A stretch of DNA of 63,847 bases, taken from JAGLWW01 sp964640225. GTDB lineage: Archaea > Aenigmatarchaeota > Aenigmatarchaeia > PWEA01 > JAGHBM01. Shown one piece after another: positions 1-8,353 of the stretch. Within the stretch, counting starts at the first letter, position 1; the number at the start of each line of letters is the position of its first letter. The position numbers and the translations under genes were made by a program. Where the stretch lies: NCBI GenBank assembly GCA_964640225.1, contig CAZXFI010000006.1, forward strand, positions 1-63,847, given 5' to 3'. The notes beneath the pieces were generated by a model. The model was not told where the DNA came from, ran no database searches, and saw only the letters and a program-made list of their open reading frames with translations.

Positions 1-16
1 ACGGGATTGTGATACC
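1..16 (+). repeat. Left copy of 16-base direct repeat bounding AT-rich island
   Basis: The bases ACGGGATTGTGATACC occur here and again, in the same orientation, at 4161-4176. The copy touches the window edge, so the repeat may extend further left. Everything between the copies is markedly AT-rich and encodes four co-oriented genes. A direct repeat flanking foreign-looking DNA is typical of an attachment-site duplication, but no integrase is seen here, so this is inference. Confidence 0.6.
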
Positions 17-29
17 TAAATAAAAAAGC

Positions 30-716
30 TTATACAAACTTTTTTAAACTTATGAAATTTTTAATTTGAAAATCAAAATCCTCCGAATCAGAAAAATTAT
101 TTTCTGGGTTAAACCAACAAAATTTTATTCCAAATTTTCTACATAAATTATCTTCCCCCAGCCTATCTCCTATCATAAGACATTCTTCAGGACTTATTCT
201 CGTTTTTTTAAGAGCTATTTCAAAGGGTTTTAGCTCTGATTTAAGAGAATTTATTTCTTCTGATAAGATAATTGTATCAAAATATTTTTTTATTTTCAAA
301 TATTCTAAAACAGAATGTATTTCAATCCAGTTATTTGAAATTAGAATACATTCGCATCCCTTACTTTTAAGAAATTTTAAAATACCGTCAACTCCCGGGT
401 GTAATTCAACGTTTTTCTTGTAATATTCCATAAAATTTTTAAAATAATCAAGTGATTCTTTATCACTCAAATTTAATCCCATTTCTTTTGCAACAATTTT
501 GGCCCAAATGCCTCTGGTAAATTGTTTTTGTGAAGGAATGCTCCTGAATTCGTTGCTGGCTCTTTTTCTTATTCTTTCAAATTCCTTAAGAGAGCCAGTA
601 AACCCTATTTTTTTAAAGAAATTAAAATTATATTCTTTATCTATTTTTCTATAAACACGTTCGTCTTTAGCTAAAGTATCGCCAAAATCGAACATGAAGC
701 ATTTGAACATTTGCAT
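30..716 (-). CDS. HAD-superfamily phosphatase
   Basis: A 228-residue haloacid dehalogenase-type hydrolase, expected to be cytoplasmic and to remove phosphate from a small molecule. Motif I is FDFGDTL near residues 9-15, with the nucleophile Asp10. Motif II is ILISNN around residue 125, motif III is the Lys of ELKPFEIAL, and motif IV is MIGDRLGEDN near residue 180. A helical cap domain lies between motifs I and II. The FDFGDT form of motif I differs from the usual DxDGT but occurs in this superfamily. The start may be the second Met two codons in. It is the last gene of a four-gene minus-strand cluster with a glycosyltransferase and a radical SAM protein, so its substrate may be a sugar phosphate or nucleotide; that is inference. 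Confidence 0.85.
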   Translation of the reverse strand: MQMFKCFMFDFGDTLAKDERVYRKIDKEYNFNFFKKIGFTGSLKEFERIRKRASNEFRSIPSQKQFTRGIWAKIVAKEMGLNLSDKESLDYFKNFMEYYKKNVELHPGVDGILKFLKSKGCECILISNNWIEIHSVLEYLKIKKYFDTIILSEEINSLKSELKPFEIALKKTRISPEECLMIGDRLGEDNLCRKFGIKFCWFNPENNFSDSEDFDFQIKNFISLKKFV

Positions 717-749
717 CCCAAATTATTTTAGATTTATTGGATTTAAAAT

Positions 750-1361
750 TTATAGTCTAAATTCGTGGTAAATTACATCTGCTAATCCTTTCTTTATCTT
801 AAATATGTTTTCTTCTATTCCGTTTGTTCCATTTATTCTTAATACATTATCTTTATCTTCAAAAAAACAATCATAAAACTCTGAAAGAATTTCAATACAA
901 TTCTCATCCTCTTTCATTTTTTTAAGAATCTTTATTTCATCGGTTATTTTGTAACGGGAATTTGAAACTTTGGAAGGCATATGAACATAAATAAAATAAT
1001 CGGGCTCTGTGATGATGTTTTTTTTAATTAAATCCTCACATAACTTTTTCGTTTTCTCATATTCCTTTAAATTAAACATCTTTGAATAAGAATAAGAAAA
1101 AGATAAAGTTGAAGGGTAATACCTGTCCAAAAGAAAAATACTATCTTCTTTCAGATCTTTTTTAATTTCTTCGGACATGCTTATGTTCTGACCCAAAAAC
1201 CAGTGCTGCCTTGCCTCAATCATTTTTTCATTTTCTGGCTCAAAGGGAAAGGGACAATAATCATGCTCTTCAATAACCTTACAATTAAAAGAATTCTTAA
1301 TAAAGTTAATTAAAGTCGTTTTACCCGACCCAGACAGGCCCTCGAAATCTATAACTTTCAT
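750..1361 (-). CDS. Thymidylate-kinase-like P-loop kinase
   Basis: A protein of about 203 residues with an N-terminal Walker A motif FEGLSGSGKTT and a downstream LLDRYYPSTLSFSYS segment. That combination matches the thymidylate kinase / deoxynucleoside kinase family, where the DRY/DRW region contacts the nucleotide. The real substrate is unknown; such kinases in glycan islands sometimes act on other small molecules. I chose the ATG at 1361. An in-frame TTG three codons earlier would abut the stop of the upstream glycosyltransferase gene. The gene is AT-rich like its island neighbours and lies in the same apparent operon. Confidence 0.75.
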   Translation of the reverse strand: MKVIDFEGLSGSGKTTLINFIKNSFNCKVIEEHDYCPFPFEPENEKMIEARQHWFLGQNISMSEEIKKDLKEDSIFLLDRYYPSTLSFSYSYSKMFNLKEYEKTKKLCEDLIKKNIITEPDYFIYVHMPSKVSNSRYKITDEIKILKKMKEDENCIEILSEFYDCFFEDKDNVLRINGTNGIEENIFKIKKGLADVIYHEFRL

Positions 1362-1370
1362 ACTTATCAA

Positions 1371-2597
1371 TCAAAAGTTTAATTTTTTAACAAGTTTATT
1401 GGTTATTTTTCCCCAATCGTATCGTTTTTCTACCAGTTTTCTTGCATTCTTAGCCATTCTCTCACCCGAATCCGGATTATTAATCAGATTTTTTATGACT
1501 TGAGGATACTGTCTGATGTCATCTTCTATTAAAAGATGTTTTCCGTTATGGACATCCAATCCTTCTACCGCAAGATTTGTGGCTATGGTCGGAATTCCTG
1601 CTGCAAAATAATATAAAATCTTAACCCTTGTTCCGGAACCCTGATAAATTGGTGCCAGCGCTATTGATGATTTTTTGAAATACGGATTTAAATCTCCAAC
1701 TATCCCGGTAAATTTCACATTTTCTATTTTCTTGTATTTTTTAAATTCATTTGGAAAATTGCCTACAAATAAAAATTTATTTTTAAAAAAAAACGGTACT
1801 ATTTTGTTGATTATTTCTTTAACAGCAAATTTGTTCGGGTAATAATTCAAATGGCCTAAAAATAAAAAATCTCCTTCCTTTTTATAATTATATTTTATTT
1901 TTGAGCAGTCTGACCCATTTGGTATTATAACCATTTCATTACAGCCTATTTCTTCAAAACATTTCTTATCAAATTCGGAAACACACGTATGTATGTCTGA
2001 AATTTCATGCGCTTCTCGTATTTTTTTGATAACCCCACTTTCATATTTGTTTAATCTTTTCAAGAGAATATGAAGTGCATCGTGAGAATCATATAAAATT
2101 TTTATGTCAAATTTTTTCAGATTTTTCCCCCAATAATTGACTATATTAAAATGTTTCATATAGGCAAAATAAAATTTTTTTGTCTTTATTAATTCTTCAA
2201 CTATGTCAGAAAAGTTGTAATAATTTTTTTTAGAAACCAGATAATATGTTATACCTGTTTTTTTGGAATCCTCCTTTAGTCTTTTAATATCGTCAAATTC
2301 TCTGTGACATTTTATGAACGAAACTTCGAAATTTTTAAGGGATAAAAACTTAGCCAAGTTATAAAATCTTTCGGGAGCACCTGCTCTCATGGGCAAAAGT
2401 GGCCCATCAACAAAAAAAATTATAGAACTATTTTGACTCTCTTTTTCTTTTAGGTTTTTTTTGTTATTTATTATCCTGACATTTCCGTCATGAATTTCAA
2501 TAAGCAAATTTCTCTGTTCAAAATTTCTTTTCAGTTCTCCTGTATTGTAAAAATCTTCTAGCCACTCTGGCTCAGGTATATCATATCTAGTTTTCAT
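1371..2597 (-). CDS. Glycosyltransferase, GT-B fold (GT4-like)
   Basis: A 408-residue protein resembling family 4 glycosyltransferases. The C-terminal Rossmann domain carries the typical donor-binding stretch: APIYQGSGTRVKILYYFAAG followed by IPTIATNLAVEGLD, and then a loop with LIEDD. The N-terminal half contains GPLLPMRAGAPERFYNLAKFL, the usual acceptor-side start of these enzymes. It presumably transfers a sugar during glycan or glycolipid synthesis at the inner face of the membrane. Its 3' neighbour follows at once, and its 5' end overlaps the radical SAM gene by 11 bases, suggesting translational coupling. Donor and acceptor cannot be read from the sequence. Confidence 0.85.
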   Translation of the reverse strand: MKTRYDIPEPEWLEDFYNTGELKRNFEQRNLLIEIHDGNVRIINNKKNLKEKESQNSSIIFFVDGPLLPMRAGAPERFYNLAKFLSLKNFEVSFIKCHREFDDIKRLKEDSKKTGITYYLVSKKNYYNFSDIVEELIKTKKFYFAYMKHFNIVNYWGKNLKKFDIKILYDSHDALHILLKRLNKYESGVIKKIREAHEISDIHTCVSEFDKKCFEEIGCNEMVIIPNGSDCSKIKYNYKKEGDFLFLGHLNYYPNKFAVKEIINKIVPFFFKNKFLFVGNFPNEFKKYKKIENVKFTGIVGDLNPYFKKSSIALAPIYQGSGTRVKILYYFAAGIPTIATNLAVEGLDVHNGKHLLIEDDIRQYPQVIKNLINNPDSGERMAKNARKLVEKRYDWGKITNKLVKKLNF

Positions 2598-4092
2598 TTT
2601 TATTTCCCGTAACAGGCCACTTGACCTTATGAATATTTTGTACTACCTCGTTTTCATAGTTGCTATCAAGCTTTTCTAATTCTTTCTCTAGTCCAACACG
2701 CTGCGCCATTTTCCCTGTTATCATTGAATAAGAGGTTACAAAAAAAGAATAAATTTCAAATTGGTTTAACTCTTTAAGCTTGTAAACGGGTGGATAAAGA
2801 TATCTTTCATATCTGCTGTAATTTTTAGAAATAATCTTTATACCATATTTTTCCGGATTTTCAAAGAAAGGTGTGCCAGGATAAGGAACGAAAACCCTGG
2901 TACTTACCTGAAATATTCCGTTATCAAGTAATTTTTTTATATAGACCATAGTATTGGAAAAAGTTTGATAATTTTCACCGGGAAGCCCAATGATGCATGA
3001 AACATCTATTAAAGGAACGTATTTGTTTATTTTATATATGGCTTTATCAAACGTTTCTACGGTTTCAAGCCTGTTTACCTTTTTTAATACCGAATTATTT
3101 GCATTTTGCAGACCAATGAAACATCCAATACATCCATAGTTTCTCATTTTTTTCAAATAATTTTCAGTTACGGTTCTGGCACGCATATTACATGCAAAAT
3201 AAAAATCACCGAATTCGCTTTTTGCTCTATTGAGTATTTCCAAACTCCTTTTTTTATTGTAGGTAAATGTAGGGTCGTAAAAGAATATGTGATTAAAATT
3301 AAAGTTTTTAAAATAACTTTCTATATCTTCCAAAACCCTATCGACAGATCTAAACCTAACGTTGCCCCAGAAATTGCATTCATAACAATATCTGCAACTA
3401 AAAGGGCAACCCCTGCTGGTAGCCATAGCAATTGCTGCATTATCTCTGTAGTCTTTGGGTAGAATTTCAAACGCAGGAGATGGAAAATCATCTAAATCAG
3501 GAATTTTACCGGTTTTATTTCGCTTAAGCTTACCTTCTGTTTTAAACGAGATGCCTCTCACTTTTTTAAGACCTTTTTTACCCTCCTTCTCAAGAATATT
3601 GCATATTTCTTTGGTTTTAAGTTCCCCCTCGCCTCTGATAACGACATCACAATTTATTTCTTCAAGAACCTCTTTGTCTTTATAAGTGGGTAGAACTCCC
3701 ATTAAAAATATAATGCAATTGGAATTGAGCTCCTTAACTTTACTACAAAACTCCTTTACCAAATTATGTTGTGAAACGCTGTATGCTATAAACAGAATAT
3801 CTTTCTCTGTTAATTCCTTAAACATTTTTTGATAATTTTTTTCTTTCATGTAGTCTTCGGAATAGTAGCAAACGTTGTAACCCTCTTTTTTCAGTAAGCC
3901 GGCAACAGTAAGTAGTCCCATGATAGTTCTGTAACCGGAGGCGGGAGACGGTTTAAGGTCAATTCCCTCTTCCTCAAGAATTTTTCTCTGTAAAACATCT
4001 ATTGCTTTGTTGTGAATGTTCTTCAGAGACATTATATATTCTGGGGCCTGTGTTTTAAAATCTGACCTAGGAAAATAAAGACCGATATTCAT
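2587..4092 (-). CDS. B12-binding-type radical SAM protein
   Basis: A 501-residue enzyme with an N-terminal cobalamin-binding-like Rossmann domain, shown by IIFLMGVLPTYKDKEVLEE and CDVVIRGEGE around residues 130-160. It is followed by a radical SAM core with cluster motif CPFSCRYC (CxxxCxxC) near residue 230. The DVSCIIGLPGENYQTF segment further on is typical of the SPASM-less, B12-dependent class. Family members do methylations, couplings or ring rearrangements, and the reaction here is unknown. It is the first gene of the AT-rich island operon, with TATA-like TTTAAA and AAATATTTAA sequences in the 60 bases upstream. Association with a glycosyltransferase suggests modification of a lipid or glycan, as inference. 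Confidence 0.88.
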   Translation of the reverse strand: MNIGLYFPRSDFKTQAPEYIMSLKNIHNKAIDVLQRKILEEEGIDLKPSPASGYRTIMGLLTVAGLLKKEGYNVCYYSEDYMKEKNYQKMFKELTEKDILFIAYSVSQHNLVKEFCSKVKELNSNCIIFLMGVLPTYKDKEVLEEINCDVVIRGEGELKTKEICNILEKEGKKGLKKVRGISFKTEGKLKRNKTGKIPDLDDFPSPAFEILPKDYRDNAAIAMATSRGCPFSCRYCYECNFWGNVRFRSVDRVLEDIESYFKNFNFNHIFFYDPTFTYNKKRSLEILNRAKSEFGDFYFACNMRARTVTENYLKKMRNYGCIGCFIGLQNANNSVLKKVNRLETVETFDKAIYKINKYVPLIDVSCIIGLPGENYQTFSNTMVYIKKLLDNGIFQVSTRVFVPYPGTPFFENPEKYGIKIISKNYSRYERYLYPPVYKLKELNQFEIYSFFVTSYSMITGKMAQRVGLEKELEKLDSNYENEVVQNIHKVKWPVTGNKNEN

Positions 4093-4160
4093 ATAGACTT
4101 ATTCTTTAACAATCGTTAAATATTTTAAGAAAAAAAAACTTTAAATAGCCGATTGGCTGG

Positions 4161-4176
4161 ACGGGATTGTGATACC
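4161..4176 (+). repeat. Right copy of 16-base direct repeat
   Basis: Second copy of ACGGGATTGTGATACC, marking an abrupt change from AT-rich to GC-richer DNA. It lies 6 bases beyond the stop of the adjacent minus-strand gene. Read on the minus strand, 4180 to 4154 gives a CGGG ... ATCCCG stem followed by TCCAGCC A. This resembles a tRNA T-arm plus 3' acceptor strand, but the loop is nine bases rather than seven, so a tRNA origin is only suggestive. Confidence 0.55.
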
Positions 4177-4181
4177 CGGGA

Positions 4182-4724
4182 CTAAAAATTAATCTCTGTC
4201 TTCTCCAGGGGGGACATGGCCAGGGTTTTCCTGGAGGACAGATTGGCCGACAGCGCGGACGCTCCCAGCCTGTATACCTCCGCCTCTGTCTCCAAATTCC
4301 TGAAGGGGTCCTTTTTGTGCCCGGTTATCCTGACGAATAATTCGGGCATGTATCCGGAACACAGTTTGAACGTGCCCCTCTCCACTTCCTTTCCGGCGGG
4401 ATAAGTTTCCAGGAACCTAACCTCGTTCAGGTTTTCATCCCTTTCCTTTCCCATGAAGAAAATGTACTCCTTTCCCTTCTCCAGGTTTGAGACCCATCTG
4501 TTCCCGTACTGCTCCACTTTGAGGTTGCAGGGGGAAAGGTCAAAAAGTTTTTGGCCCACGATGTACTCGTTGCCGATGGCCACCCCCGAGGTCTCCCCGC
4601 TATTTTCATAAAGCTTCACCAGCAGGCCGCTTGAGGGGTGGTTAAGGTTCTTTATCTTGTCCCCGTGCCTCAGGAGACTGCCCTTAAGCTCCCGGTCCAG
4701 CTCCTTCAGGCGAAAATAAAACAT
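4182..4724 (-). CDS. Conserved-looking hypothetical protein, 180 aa
   Basis: A soluble, mixed-charge protein with no signal peptide or membrane segment that I can see, and no family I recognise. It starts MFYFRLKELDRE and contains a stretch GLLVKLYENSGETSGVAIGNEY that could be a beta-rich core. Codon use is GC-rich like the chromosomal core, in contrast with the AT-rich island immediately downstream. A TATA-like TTTATAAATAATT lies about 15-25 bases before the ATG, and it overlaps the divergent promoter of the DJ-1-like gene, so the two genes may be co-regulated. Confidence 0.6.
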   Translation of the reverse strand: MFYFRLKELDRELKGSLLRHGDKIKNLNHPSSGLLVKLYENSGETSGVAIGNEYIVGQKLFDLSPCNLKVEQYGNRWVSNLEKGKEYIFFMGKERDENLNEVRFLETYPAGKEVERGTFKLCSGYMPELFVRITGHKKDPFRNLETEAEVYRLGASALSANLSSRKTLAMSPLEKTEINF

Positions 4725-4777
4725 GATACCATTAATTATTTATAAAACGCTGGATAAATAGGTACCATGAGTGGGGG

Positions 4778-5371
4778 TTGGCTCTCCTTATTTTCGTGTG
4801 GATTAAGGCAGGCTGCGTATCCCAGCAACCCCAGGAGGAAACAGGAGGTGTTTTGGTGGATGGGAAAAGCGTTTTGATGATAATAGCCCCGGAGAACTTC
4901 AGGGATGAGGAACTCATGGAGCCCAAGGATGTCCTTGAGAATGCGGGGGTTGAGGTCACGATAGCTTCCAAGGGCACCAGCAGCGCGAAGGGAAGCTACG
5001 GCGCCGTGGTGTCCGTTGACAGGGACTTAAGCGAAGTGAATGTGGACGAATACGATGCGGTGGTCTTTGTCGGCGGCTCGGGCTCTTCGGTTTATTTTGA
5101 GGATGAGACGGCCCACAATATAGCCAGAAGCGCTTACGAAAAGGGCAAGGTTTTGGCCGCTATATGCATAGCCCCTTCAACCCTGGCAAACGCGGGGCTT
5201 CTGGAAGGCAGAAAAGCCACGTCTTTCCCCTCGGAGCAGGAAAATCTGGAAGAAAAAGGCGCGGAGTACACGGGAGCGAACGTGGAAGCTGACGGCAGGA
5301 TAATCACGGGAAGCGGCCCCCATGCCGCAACGGAATTCGGCCAGAAGATAGTTGAAGCGCTCAGTCTGTAG
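4778..5371 (+). CDS. DJ-1/PfpI-family protein, probable lipoprotein
   Basis: The mature part is a DJ-1/PfpI domain. It opens with SVLMIIAPENFRDEELMEP, the nucleophile elbow is AAICIAPSTLANAGLL with a conserved Cys, and SGPHAATEFGQKIVEAL closes it. Members include glyoxalases, chaperones and proteases. The N-terminus is unusual for this family: a short hydrophobic stretch ends in KAGC followed by VSQQPQEE, which reads as a lipobox anchoring the domain outside the membrane. The start is uncertain. In-frame only a TTG at 4778 is available, whereas an ATG at 4767 sits where a leaderless transcript from TTTATAAA (4739-4746) would begin. A missing G in the GGGGG run at 4773-4777 would join that ATG to this frame. 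Confidence 0.78.
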   Translation: MALLIFVWIKAGCVSQQPQEETGGVLVDGKSVLMIIAPENFRDEELMEPKDVLENAGVEVTIASKGTSSAKGSYGAVVSVDRDLSEVNVDEYDAVVFVGGSGSSVYFEDETAHNIARSAYEKGKVLAAICIAPSTLANAGLLEGRKATSFPSEQENLEEKGAEYTGANVEADGRIITGSGPHAATEFGQKIVEALSL

Positions 5372-5771
5372 CGAAGCCCGGGGTTTCCCCAAAGTTGGCG
5401 TCCTTTTTAAGCCAGGCATGGTCAGGCAGGCCGCTGTATATGTCTTCTCCTCTAATTTCAGGGTTCTTGGCGAAAGAAACTTCCGGTATTTTCCCTGAAT
5501 CCAGGATACTGGACTTTTTCAGCCTCCAGTAATGCGTTCTCCATAACTTGCCTTTGTTTACCGTGGTTTCCTCCCTCTCAGTTTCAAGAATACCGCCTTT
5601 TTGCAGTTCGTAGAAAATTTTCCTGTCTTTGGTTTCCACTATGTTGTCTATAATCCTGTCCTCAAAACCAAAGTAATCCATAACTGTTCCAGCATATTCT
5701 TTTGCTTCTTCATCGCTGTAGCCCATGCTCATTAGTTTTCCGCTAATGTCCTCAAATTTAACTATTTCCAC
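5361..5771 (-). CDS. Archaeal hypothetical protein (DUF6015-like), short paralog
   Basis: A 136-residue protein whose core, EEAKEYAGTVMDYFGFEDR, then DNIVE, ETEREETT and LWRTHYWRLKK, is nearly repeated in the next gene upstream. I associate this family tentatively with DUF6015, an archaeal family of unknown function. The fold looks like a small winged helix, with a helical N-terminus, a beta hairpin around ILETEREET and a Trp/Tyr-rich strand. It starts at a GTG behind a GGCGGGGA ribosome binding site. The 3' end overlaps the convergent DJ-1 gene by 11 bases. With its neighbour it forms a tandem duplicate pair. Confidence 0.65.
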   Translation of the reverse strand: MEIVKFEDISGKLMSMGYSDEEAKEYAGTVMDYFGFEDRIIDNIVETKDRKIFYELQKGGILETEREETTVNKGKLWRTHYWRLKKSSILDSGKIPEVSFAKNPEIRGEDIYSGLPDHAWLKKDANFGETPGFATD

Positions 5772-5786
5772 GATTATCCCCGCCTG

Positions 5787-6434
5787 TCACGTTTGCTTTT
5801 CCGTTATCTCCTTATCAATATTGCCCGAATTATAAATATTAAAAGGTTGTTTTCCGTACCGGAAAGCCATCTGATTCTTTTCCCTGTCCAGCTCCTTCCA
5901 CAGGCTTTCGTATATTTCGCTTTCTCCGTTTCCTTCCTGCCGCCTTTTTTGGAGCCCTTTCCCGGGATAGCTCTTTTCAAAGTCTTTGCCTGAGTATTCC
6001 AGAATTTTGTCTTTTTTCAGTTTCCAGTAATGTGTTCTCCACTCTCTTCCGTCGTAAAGAGTGTTTACTTCCCTTTCAGTTTCCACGATTCCCTCTTCCT
6101 CCAGGATGTAAAACATCTGCCTGTCCGCCGGCTCCAGAACATTGTCCACAATTCTGTCCTCAAAGCCGAAAAGGTCCAGTACAAAACCCGCGTCCCTTTT
6201 GGCCTCGTCCGAATCTATGCCGGTCCGGTTCTCAATGGCTCTGGAAAGAAGAGGAAGAGTGATTAGAGGAGGGCCGGAATCCATGCCGGGATAGAATTGT
6301 TTTCCTTGTTCATCTGGCTTTTCGCCGGAGGGCCTGGAAGGCTTTTTTAAATCCTCAAAACACGGAGAAGGGGAAATGTCTGTTTTGGGTTTTAATTCAT
6401 CCGAGCTATCAACGGGGGTTGTATTTTTTTGCAT
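5787..6434 (-). CDS. Archaeal hypothetical protein (DUF6015-like), long paralog
   Basis: About 215 residues. The central third matches the neighbouring 136-residue protein (DEAKRDAGFVLDLFGFEDR, DNVLE, ETEREVNT, EWRTHYWKLKK). It has an extra N-terminal segment of about 60 residues rich in Pro, Ser and Lys that looks disordered, and an Asp/Lys-rich C-terminal extension. I chose the ATG at 6434 because a TATA-like TATAATAAAA lies about 25 bases upstream, fitting a leaderless transcript; a GTG four codons earlier is possible. Divergent to the transglutaminase gene. No function is evident; the winged-helix-like core could bind nucleic acid. Confidence 0.65.
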   Translation of the reverse strand: MQKNTTPVDSSDELKPKTDISPSPCFEDLKKPSRPSGEKPDEQGKQFYPGMDSGPPLITLPLLSRAIENRTGIDSDEAKRDAGFVLDLFGFEDRIVDNVLEPADRQMFYILEEEGIVETEREVNTLYDGREWRTHYWKLKKDKILEYSGKDFEKSYPGKGLQKRRQEGNGESEIYESLWKELDREKNQMAFRYGKQPFNIYNSGNIDKEITEKQT

Positions 6435-6541
6435 TTTATGACACACGCCCGCGGTTTTATTATAGGTTGATGGCTGCTTATAAAATTATCGGTGCCTTAA
6501 AAGCAGGCAATTTTTATATAAAACACGGCTCAGATATAACT

Positions 6542-8353
6542 ATGAAGATTTTCCCCTTTTTGCTGCTGCTTATTCTGCTCCTGCCCTGCGCCAAGGCGGA
6601 GGAACTGGAGTTCAACCCCCAGGAAGCAGGTTACCTGGAGGCTGATATAGAGTTCGTCTCTTTTATAGGCTCCACGGGAAAGCTCAGCGAACTGAACCAT
6701 TCAGTGTACATAATCCCGGAAAGCTATTCCAGCCTTGAGTTTGAGGGAGAAGGCGAGCACACCTATTCAATAGGGGAAGACGAATTCGGCAACAAAAAAA
6801 TGGAGATATTCTGGGAGGATTTCACTCCCCAGTCTTACAAGGTCAGTATGAAAGTAAGGAACAGCGCCAAGTTCAACGGCCCGGGAAAGGTGAAGTTCCC
6901 TTACAACCCCCCGCAGGAACTTTTTGAGCATCTCGCGGAGAGCAAGTATGTCGTGATAACGGATGGCATAAGGGAGAAGGCCGCGGAAGTTGTGAAGGGC
7001 AGCTCCGACGGCTTTGAGGCAGTCACAAGGATTTCCACATGGGTGTTCTCCAACGTGGAGTACGACCTTTCCTATTCCGGCTCCATATACTCCTCCAGTG
7101 AAGTCTACGACGAGAGAAGGGGAACCTGCGACGAGTTCACCAACCTTTTCCTTGCCATGTGCAGGTCCGTGGGGATACCTGCCAGGTACGTGGCCGGTAT
7201 AATCTACAGCAAGGAAGGCTGGGGATACCACGCCTGGGCCGAGGTATACCTGGGGAAATGGGTCCCGGTTGACCCCACTTGGAACGAGATAGGTTGGCTT
7301 GACGCCACTCACATAGAGTTCGGAAAGTTCCCGGACGGGGGCGATGTAAAGGTTACGGCATCCTACCTGTCGGATGAGAAGGAAGAGGTTCAGATAAGCC
7401 AGCCCGAGCCTTCCGTAAGCCTGCTCTCCCTTGAAAACATGGGGGAGGTTTTTTCCACGGATTTCCAGGCTTATCCCAAAACCATAGGTCTGGGCGAATC
7501 TTCGGTGCTTACAATAAAGACCACATCCTCTTCTCAGGGGTGCCTTGCAACAAGCCTCAGGATAAATCCCAGGGTGGACAGCTCGGGAAAGCCCATAATT
7601 TCCATAGAGGGGAAGGAAATAATATCAATATGCCCCGGCGAGACAAAGGAGTCACATTTCATAATAACCTCAAACGAATCGCTTGACAGGGGCTACACCT
7701 ACTACAACCTGGCAGACATATACACCTTTCTTGGGGACCAGAAGACAATAGACCTGGAGATAAACCCCGGGAAGGACGACTATTCAAAGCTCTACCTCAC
7801 GTTGAACTCCCAGACCGCGGAGGCAGGGGAGCGGATAAAATTCTCCATTGTCACGGACGGGTCATACGAAGTTTACTCCAATCTTCCCGTTTCGGGGGAC
7901 GAGCTTCTGACTTCAAAACAGGGCTCCTATTACATAATAGCGGCTACCGAAACAGGGCAGGTGGTTAAGAAAGACATTGAAGTAAGGGAAGGCCTTGATT
8001 TCAGAATCAAGGAAGTTAAAAAGCCTGAAAACGTAAAGTGCGGGGAGAATTTCAACATCTCCTTTGTAATAGAGAGCTTGGGCGAGAAATATTTTGAAAT
8101 AGAAACCCAGCAGAGCAACGAACTCAGGTACGTGCCGAAAAAATACATCAGGATAGATGGGGGCGAGAAAACCGTTTTTCTGGAAACCATGCTCTCCGAA
8201 AACTGCACCGGGAGGAGCCAGTTTCTCAGCGTGGTGGTTAACGACCAGAGGATATTTGAAAAAATAGAAACGGAAAAAAACCCGGATTTCTTCGGGCAAA
8301 TTTCCGGATTCTTCAAAGGCGTTCTGAACATAATACTGGATTTTCTAGATTAG
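6542..8353 (+). CDS. Secreted transglutaminase-like protein
   Basis: About 603 residues with a signal peptide (MKIFPFLLLLILLLPCAKA). The transglutaminase-like (papain-fold) core runs from about residue 150 to 260: RRGTCDEFTNLFLAMCRSVG carries the catalytic Cys, GYHAWAEVYL the His, and PVDPTWNEI the Asp. The rest is beta-rich, probably immunoglobulin-like repeats, and ends with a hydrophobic stretch (GFFKGVLNIILDFL) that may attach to the membrane. Extracellular archaeal members act as peptidases or in surface protein processing. I chose the ATG at 6542 because TTTTATATAA lies about 25 bases before it and the signal peptide begins there. Ends 9 bases inside the convergent phosphoesterase gene. 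Confidence 0.88.
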   Translation: MKIFPFLLLLILLLPCAKAEELEFNPQEAGYLEADIEFVSFIGSTGKLSELNHSVYIIPESYSSLEFEGEGEHTYSIGEDEFGNKKMEIFWEDFTPQSYKVSMKVRNSAKFNGPGKVKFPYNPPQELFEHLAESKYVVITDGIREKAAEVVKGSSDGFEAVTRISTWVFSNVEYDLSYSGSIYSSSEVYDERRGTCDEFTNLFLAMCRSVGIPARYVAGIIYSKEGWGYHAWAEVYLGKWVPVDPTWNEIGWLDATHIEFGKFPDGGDVKVTASYLSDEKEEVQISQPEPSVSLLSLENMGEVFSTDFQAYPKTIGLGESSVLTIKTTSSSQGCLATSLRINPRVDSSGKPIISIEGKEIISICPGETKESHFIITSNESLDRGYTYYNLADIYTFLGDQKTIDLEINPGKDDYSKLYLTLNSQTAEAGERIKFSIVTDGSYEVYSNLPVSGDELLTSKQGSYYIIAATETGQVVKKDIEVREGLDFRIKEVKKPENVKCGENFNISFVIESLGEKYFEIETQQSNELRYVPKKYIRIDGGEKTVFLETMLSENCTGRSQFLSVVVNDQRIFEKIETEKNPDFFGQISGFFKGVLNIILDFLD

